Positions 60,488-64,000 of a stretch of 64,000 bases of DNA are shown here, in pieces; position 1 is the stretch's first letter, and each line of letters opens with the position of its first letter. Source of the stretch: Bradyrhizobium sp. CCBAU 051011 (GTDB lineage Bacteria > Pseudomonadota > Alphaproteobacteria > Rhizobiales > Xanthobacteraceae). The position numbers and the translations under genes were made by a program. The stretch lies in NCBI RefSeq assembly GCF_009930815.1, contig NZ_CP022222.1, positions 4,444,501-4,508,500 of the forward strand, in the 5' to 3' direction. The notes under the pieces were generated by a model. That model worked only from the letters and a program-made list of their open reading frames with translations, had not been told where the DNA came from and did no database searches.

Positions 60488-62104
60488 TCATGCGGAAAGC
60501 CAAAGATCGTGCCAGCTCGTCGAACCCCAGCGCGGGGTGTTGGAGTGGTTGCGCGCCTTTGCCGTGATCGTGGTGAGGAAAATCTGCTCGATCGGCATCC
60601 AGACCGGCAGCTCGGTATTCACCTCCTTGACGAACTGGGCATACAGCGCCTTGCGCTTGGCTGGATCGACTTCAGTCGCAGCGTCGTCGATGGTCTTGTC
60701 GACGTTCTTGTCTTCCCAGCCCCACTGGTTGGTCCACGGTGCGCCCTTCGGCTGGCCGGAGCGATACCAGACCGTGGTCGAGACCGCGGGGTCGTTGCGG
60801 TACTGGTGCCAGCCGGTGGCGATGTCGAAGGCGTGCTCGTCATAGACCTGCTTGAGGAAGCCGCCGCCATCGTTGCGCACGATCTCGACGGGAATGCCGA
60901 TCTCGCCCAGCGATTGCTGGATGAAGGTCGACCACAGCGAGATGTCCTCGCCCCATGGGGCGGGCAGCAGCCTGAGCGAGAAGCGCGCGCCGCCACGTGC
61001 CGCCTTGAAGCCGGCTTCGTCCAGCAGCGCGGCGGCCTTGGCCTTGTCGTACGGATATTGCGGCGTGTTCGCTCCCGGATAGAAGTCGGTCGAGGTCGAC
61101 GGGATCGGGCCGGTGCCGAGCTTGGCGAAATCGCCAAGGAAGTTTTCGATGAAGAACGGCACGTTGATCGCATGGGCGATGGCGCGGCGAACCCTGATGT
61201 CGGACAGCTCCTTGCGGCGGAAGTTGAACTCCAGCGTGTTGGTCCGCGCGTTGCCTTCATTGCCCTTGGTGGAGACGATGAAGCGCTTGTCCTTGCCGAG
61301 GCGAGCGAGATCCGAGAGCGTAAGGCTCGAGAATGGCGCGTAGTGAAGTTCGCCGGCTTCCATTTGCGCCGCCGCCGCTGCGCGATCGGTGATCACCTTC
61401 CACACGATGCGATCGAGGTAGGGCGCGTTGGGCCGCCAGTAATTCTCGTTGCGGTCGGCGATGATGTATTGCCCGCGCTCATATTTGACGAATTTGAACG
61501 GCCCGGTGCCGACAGGAGCAAGATTGGTCGGGTTCTGCCTGATATCGCCACTCTCATAGAGGTGCTTGGCCGAGACATAGCCGAGGTCGGGCAGGGCGCG
61601 CAGCAGCAGGTTCAGCGGCATCGGCCGCTCGTATTTAAAGATTGCGGTGTGCGGATCAGGCGTTTCGACCGCGGTCAGGAACAGCTGCAGCGTCGATCCG
61701 TAATTGAGGATCTTCTTCCACATGTTCATGGCGGTGAATTCGACGTCGGCCGAGGTGAACGGCTTGCCGTCGTGCCAGGTGATGCCCTTGCGTAGCTTGA
61801 AGGTCACGGTCTTGCCGTCGGGGGTGGCTTCCCAGCTCTCGGCGAGCACGCCGACCGGCTGGCCGCTGGCATCAAGATCGACCAGGTTTTCCTGGATCTT
61901 GCCGCTGATGATGTAGACGCCGGTGGAAGCCTGGATGCTCGGGTTGAGCTGGCGCTGCTCGGCGGCGTAATGGACGTTGAACACGCCGCCCTTGCGCGGC
62001 GCTTCCTGGGCGAAGGCCCGCATCGGATTAATGACGTTGGCCGCGATGGCCGCCGACGTCAGCAGCGCGGTGCGGCGATTGATCTCAAGGCGCGTCAAAT
62101 CCAT
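60488..62104 (-). CDS. ABC solute-binding protein, peptide/opine type, with possible Tat signal
   Basis: A 538-residue SBP_bac_5 protein and first gene of its importer operon. The N-terminus MDLTRLEINRRTALLTSAAI contains a twin-arginine pattern (NRRTALL) before a hydrophobic stretch ending AFAQ, so export by Tat is possible. LAESWEATPDGKTVTFKLRKGITWHDGKPF is the family block (about residues 91-120). The start 62104 has GGAG eight bases upstream. It differs clearly from the tandem pair at 30519-33682. The adjacent DAO-family oxidase and VOC genes suggest an amine- or amino-acid-derived ligand, which remains a guess. Confidence 0.9.
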   Translation of the reverse strand: MDLTRLEINRRTALLTSAAIAANVINPMRAFAQEAPRKGGVFNVHYAAEQRQLNPSIQASTGVYIISGKIQENLVDLDASGQPVGVLAESWEATPDGKTVTFKLRKGITWHDGKPFTSADVEFTAMNMWKKILNYGSTLQLFLTAVETPDPHTAIFKYERPMPLNLLLRALPDLGYVSAKHLYESGDIRQNPTNLAPVGTGPFKFVKYERGQYIIADRNENYWRPNAPYLDRIVWKVITDRAAAAAQMEAGELHYAPFSSLTLSDLARLGKDKRFIVSTKGNEGNARTNTLEFNFRRKELSDIRVRRAIAHAINVPFFIENFLGDFAKLGTGPIPSTSTDFYPGANTPQYPYDKAKAAALLDEAGFKAARGGARFSLRLLPAPWGEDISLWSTFIQQSLGEIGIPVEIVRNDGGGFLKQVYDEHAFDIATGWHQYRNDPAVSTTVWYRSGQPKGAPWTNQWGWEDKNVDKTIDDAATEVDPAKRKALYAQFVKEVNTELPVWMPIEQIFLTTITAKARNHSNTPRWGSTSWHDLWLSA

Positions 62105-62531
62105 GCGAAGTCTCCGAAGGTGATATTGATGGCGAACCATTAAGGCGCCCGCCTTAGGGGCGATTTTACGATGGAACGCCAACGCGAGTCATTTTCAAAT
62201 CAACGCGCAGGGCGGAAAATCCTTCCTGAAAACAAGGTGCTTACCGGCCGATCAGTCTGCGCATTTTGTCCTGCCAGAAGGCAAATCGCGGCTCGCTCCG
62301 ATAGAGGTGGAAAGGGGAGAGCAGCCCGGGATTGTCCTGAAACGGGACCTCAGAGTGCGCAGAATCCCCCTAAAAATAGGCTCCGGAGGCTTCCGATGTT
62401 AAAAAAACCCGGAAAAATTGGACGAATCACTGCAACTCGACTAGCGAGATAGTTGTGCAGATTGTCGAAAGCCCTATTTTCTAGGCGTTTTTCGCCATAT
62501 CGTCGCCTGTGCCAGAATCAATGGAGCAACC
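62105..62531. other. Divergent intergenic region upstream of the HU-like gene
   Basis: About 430 bases with lower GC content. It carries promoters for the leftward importer operon and the rightward HU gene. AT-rich stretches occur at about 62366-62425 (CCCCCTAAAAATAGGCTCC; GTTAAAAAAACCCGG) and near 62466-62490 (CCCTATTTTCTAGG). The 93-codon frame inside has no family resemblance and is not listed as a gene. No clear operator was identified. Confidence 0.5.
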
Positions 62532-62831
62532 ATGGCCACCCAAATGTCTAAGTCGCAGCTGATCGAGAAGATCGCGACCACCACCGAACTTTCGAAGAAA
62601 GAGGTCAAGAACGTGATGGACACGCTCGTTGACGTCGGTCACAAGGAGCTCAAGAAGAACGGGCTATTCCTCGTTCCTGGCTTCGCGAAGTTCGTCGTGG
62701 TCAAGAAGCCCGCGACCAAGGCTCGGAAGGGCACCAACCCCTTCACGGGCGAGGAAATGATGTTCAAGGCCAAGCCGGCCCGCAAGATCGTCCGGGCCCG
62801 CCCGGTCAAGGCTGCCAAGGACGCGGTCTAA
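62532..62831 (+). CDS. HU-family histone-like DNA-binding protein
   Basis: A 99-residue basic protein. The N-terminal helices (SKSQLIEKIATTTELSKKEV) and the DNA-arm region (FLVPGFAKFVVVKKPATKARKG, then NPFTGEEMMFKAKPARKIVRARP) are typical HU landmarks, including the GxNPxTGE-type arm tip with its proline. The C-terminal RPVKAAKDAV tail is Lys/Arg-rich, as in alphaproteobacterial HU variants. It bends and compacts DNA in the nucleoid. GGAG precedes the ATG. It is monocistronic. Confidence 0.92.
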   Translation: MATQMSKSQLIEKIATTTELSKKEVKNVMDTLVDVGHKELKKNGLFLVPGFAKFVVVKKPATKARKGTNPFTGEEMMFKAKPARKIVRARPVKAAKDAV

Positions 62832-62836
62832 GAATC

Positions 62837-62986
62837 TCTCCCTCTCCCCGTTCTTCACGGGGAGAGGGTTGGGGTGAGGGGCGGCCTCCGCAAACTCTTT
62901 GAAAGAGGTGTTCGTGGAGAGTCCCCTCACCCGAAATTCAAGCTGTGCTTGAATTTCGACCTCTCCCCGCAGGCGGGGCGAGGTGA
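62837..62986. repeat. Palindromic intergenic repeat (CTCTCCCCG type), copy 3
   Basis: CTCCCTCTCCCCGTTCTTCA, continuing to CGGGGAGAGGG, is the first hairpin. GAAATTCAAGC...GCTTGAATTTC is a second, central inverted repeat. CCTCTCCCCGCAGGCGGGGC continuing to GAGG ends the unit. It is the same compound structure as 7880-8022, separating two convergent genes. Confidence 0.75.
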
Positions 62987-63019
62987 TTTGAGTGTGCCGC
63001 GCCCTTCGCGCCAGATGCG

Positions 63020-63799
63020 CTACACCACCGGCGACCGGCCGCCATCGACATTGATGGCGGTGCCGGTGATGAACGATCCCTGCTCGGAGGCGAGGAAGCA
63101 GGCGAGGTTCGCAAATTCCTCCGCCGTGCCGATGCGCCCCAGTGGGGTGCCCTTGGCGAGGTTTTTCGCAAACACCTCGAAATCCGTGTCCGGCGCCTGC
63201 GCCGCGTGCCGCTTCACCCATTGATCGCTCATGATCAGGCCGACCAGCATGGCGTTGACCAGAATGTTGTGCTCGCCGCCTTCGCTTGCCATCACCTTGG
63301 TCAGCGCCATGCCGGCCGCCCGCGATACCGAGGTGGGGGCCGAGGACGCCGCCGGCGCCTTGGCGTAGGTATTGAGCACGTTGATGATGCGGCCCCATTT
63401 GCGCGCCTTCATATCGGGCCAGACCAGCCGGCTGAAACGGATCGCGGCGAATAGTTTGAGGTCGAGGTCTTCCTGCCACGCCTCGTCGGAAATGTTCTCG
63501 AACGCCATCGTCCGCGCCGTGCCCGCATTATTGATCAGGATGTCGACCGGGCCGAGGTCGCCGACAATCTTCTCGTGCGCCTTGGAGATGTCCGACGCCT
63601 TCGAGACATCGCAGACATAGTCGCGCACCGCGAGCCCGTCCTTGGCGAGCAACTCCCGCGCCGCTTTCAGGTCGGCCGCGCCGCGTGCGAGGATCGCAAC
63701 CTTGGCGCCGGAGGCGGCGAATTGCCTTGCGACCGCGAGGCCGATGCCCTTGCTGCCACCGGTAACGACGGCGACTCTGTCCTTGATCGTGACTTGCAT
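63020..63799 (-). CDS. SDR-family oxidoreductase with altered active site
   Basis: A 259-residue short-chain dehydrogenase fold. The cofactor motif TGGSKGIG (13-20) and NNAG (90-93) are intact. At the catalytic position the usual Tyr-x-x-x-Lys is replaced by Thr156-Ser-Val-Ser-Arg160 (SSAPTSVSRAAGMAL), and the residue where the catalytic Ser is expected is not obvious (IINVLNTYAKAPAASS). The fold should still bind NAD(P), but a classical proton relay is missing. It may use a different mechanism or act as a binding/regulatory protein. The C-terminal TGTAINVDGG is normal for the family. It is monocistronic, and the ATG at 63799 is read without a strong ribosome binding site. Confidence 0.8.
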   Translation of the reverse strand: MQVTIKDRVAVVTGGSKGIGLAVARQFAASGAKVAILARGAADLKAARELLAKDGLAVRDYVCDVSKASDISKAHEKIVGDLGPVDILINNAGTARTMAFENISDEAWQEDLDLKLFAAIRFSRLVWPDMKARKWGRIINVLNTYAKAPAASSAPTSVSRAAGMALTKVMASEGGEHNILVNAMLVGLIMSDQWVKRHAAQAPDTDFEVFAKNLAKGTPLGRIGTAEEFANLACFLASEQGSFITGTAINVDGGRSPVV

Positions 63800-64000
63800 G
63801 TGGTTCTGCCTGTGAATTGAGCGGGAACTGGTCGAGTGAACTTATTGTTGCCGTGCCTCGTCGCCGCGTCAACGCGCTCTCACATAATGACGAACGCGTG
63901 AGCGCCGGAAATACCGTGCGGTTCAACAGGCATCTTCGAAAAGGATTTTCCCTGTTTGCCGCCGCTCGCAATGGCAAATTTGCTATTTTCGAAAGCGCCT
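63800..64000. other. Upstream region of the SDR gene, right edge of window
   Basis: The final 201 bases hold the presumed promoter of the leftward SDR gene and no frame with coding character. An AT-richer patch near 63972-63992 (GGCAAATTTGCTATTTTCG) may belong to a neighbouring gene beyond the edge. Confidence 0.4.

Noticed and set aside
59894-61795. Open frame of 633 codons on the plus strand, antisense to the ABC binding protein and permease genes
   Set aside because: Arg/Asp/His-rich shadow; the minus-strand frames encode recognisable transporter proteins.
62171-62452. 93-codon frame between the importer and HU genes
   Set aside because: Arg-rich and without family resemblance; it occupies a divergent promoter region.
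1-64000. Insertion sequences, prophage or genomic-island boundaries
   Set aside because: No transposase, integrase, phage gene, tRNA or flanking long direct repeat was seen; only small palindromic elements are present.

Overview
The window is GC-rich, densely coded chromosomal DNA, most likely from an alphaproteobacterium of the Bradyrhizobium/Rhodopseudomonas group. That assignment is an inference. It rests on codon use, on the many small palindromic intergenic repeats of kinds I associate with that group, and on the mix of aromatic-CoA, TRAP and peptide-type ABC catabolic operons. I saw no rRNA, tRNA, CRISPR array, transposase, integrase or phage gene. The content is almost entirely catabolic and transport genes with local regulators.

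Region 1 (1-3620): the 3' part of a universal stress protein gene, a decayed-looking stretch with one 62-residue hypothetical gene, a PlsB-like glycerol-3-phosphate acyltransferase, and a cluster of palindromic repeats.

Region 2 (3638-20577) is the most interesting part: a tryptophan-to-anthranilate-to-anthraniloyl-CoA locus. Tryptophan 2,3-dioxygenase (kynA), an alpha/beta-hydrolase formamidase and kynureninase (kynU) would give anthranilate. An anthranilate-CoA ligase and a fused anthraniloyl-CoA monooxygenase/reductase then activate and dearomatise it, and an enoyl-CoA hydratase and an SDR dehydrogenase could continue degradation. A branched-chain-type solute-binding protein, a MarR and an AraC regulator, a Rid-family protein, two paralogous cupins and two further flavoprotein monooxygenases lie among them. 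An AT-rich palindrome with consensus TTTAAGCCTAAAAT lies in front of all six transcription units of the locus. Two copies are identical over 14 bases, and the copies at the other four are weaker. I read this as one regulon, perhaps under the local MarR protein, with a cupin/flavoprotein branch of unknown substrate.

Region 3 (20629-28444): hexuronate/hexonate use. A fructuronate reductase-type dehydrogenase diverges from a FadR-type GntR regulator, a TRAP transporter (dctPQM), an L-idonate 5-dehydrogenase-like enzyme and mannonate dehydratase (uxuA). A perfect inverted repeat sits between the divergent genes. Region 4 (28397-35501): a complete dipeptide-type ABC importer with two tandem, closely related solute-binding proteins. 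Region 5 (35994-43197): a SulP transporter without STAS domain, two NTF2-like proteins (one beside a TetR regulator), a DUF2889 protein, a quinone oxidoreductase-like enzyme, a bacterial luciferase-like flavoenzyme and a small MscS channel.

Region 6 (43377-51813): ureide and amide nitrogen use. It holds a DUF3830 protein, a PuuE-type allantoinase and an allantoate amidohydrolase. After an unrecognised six-hairpin-like protein and a LysR/NTF2 pair come a biuret-hydrolase-like cysteine hydrolase and an NCS2-like permease. Region 7 (52011-56938): a MetX-like hydrolase and a fatty acid desaturase behind a perfect palindrome, their likely TetR regulator, a VOC protein and a DAO-family oxidoreductase. 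Region 8 (57023-64000): a second peptide-type ABC importer with fused ATPases, an HU-like protein, and an SDR whose usual catalytic Tyr and Lys are replaced.
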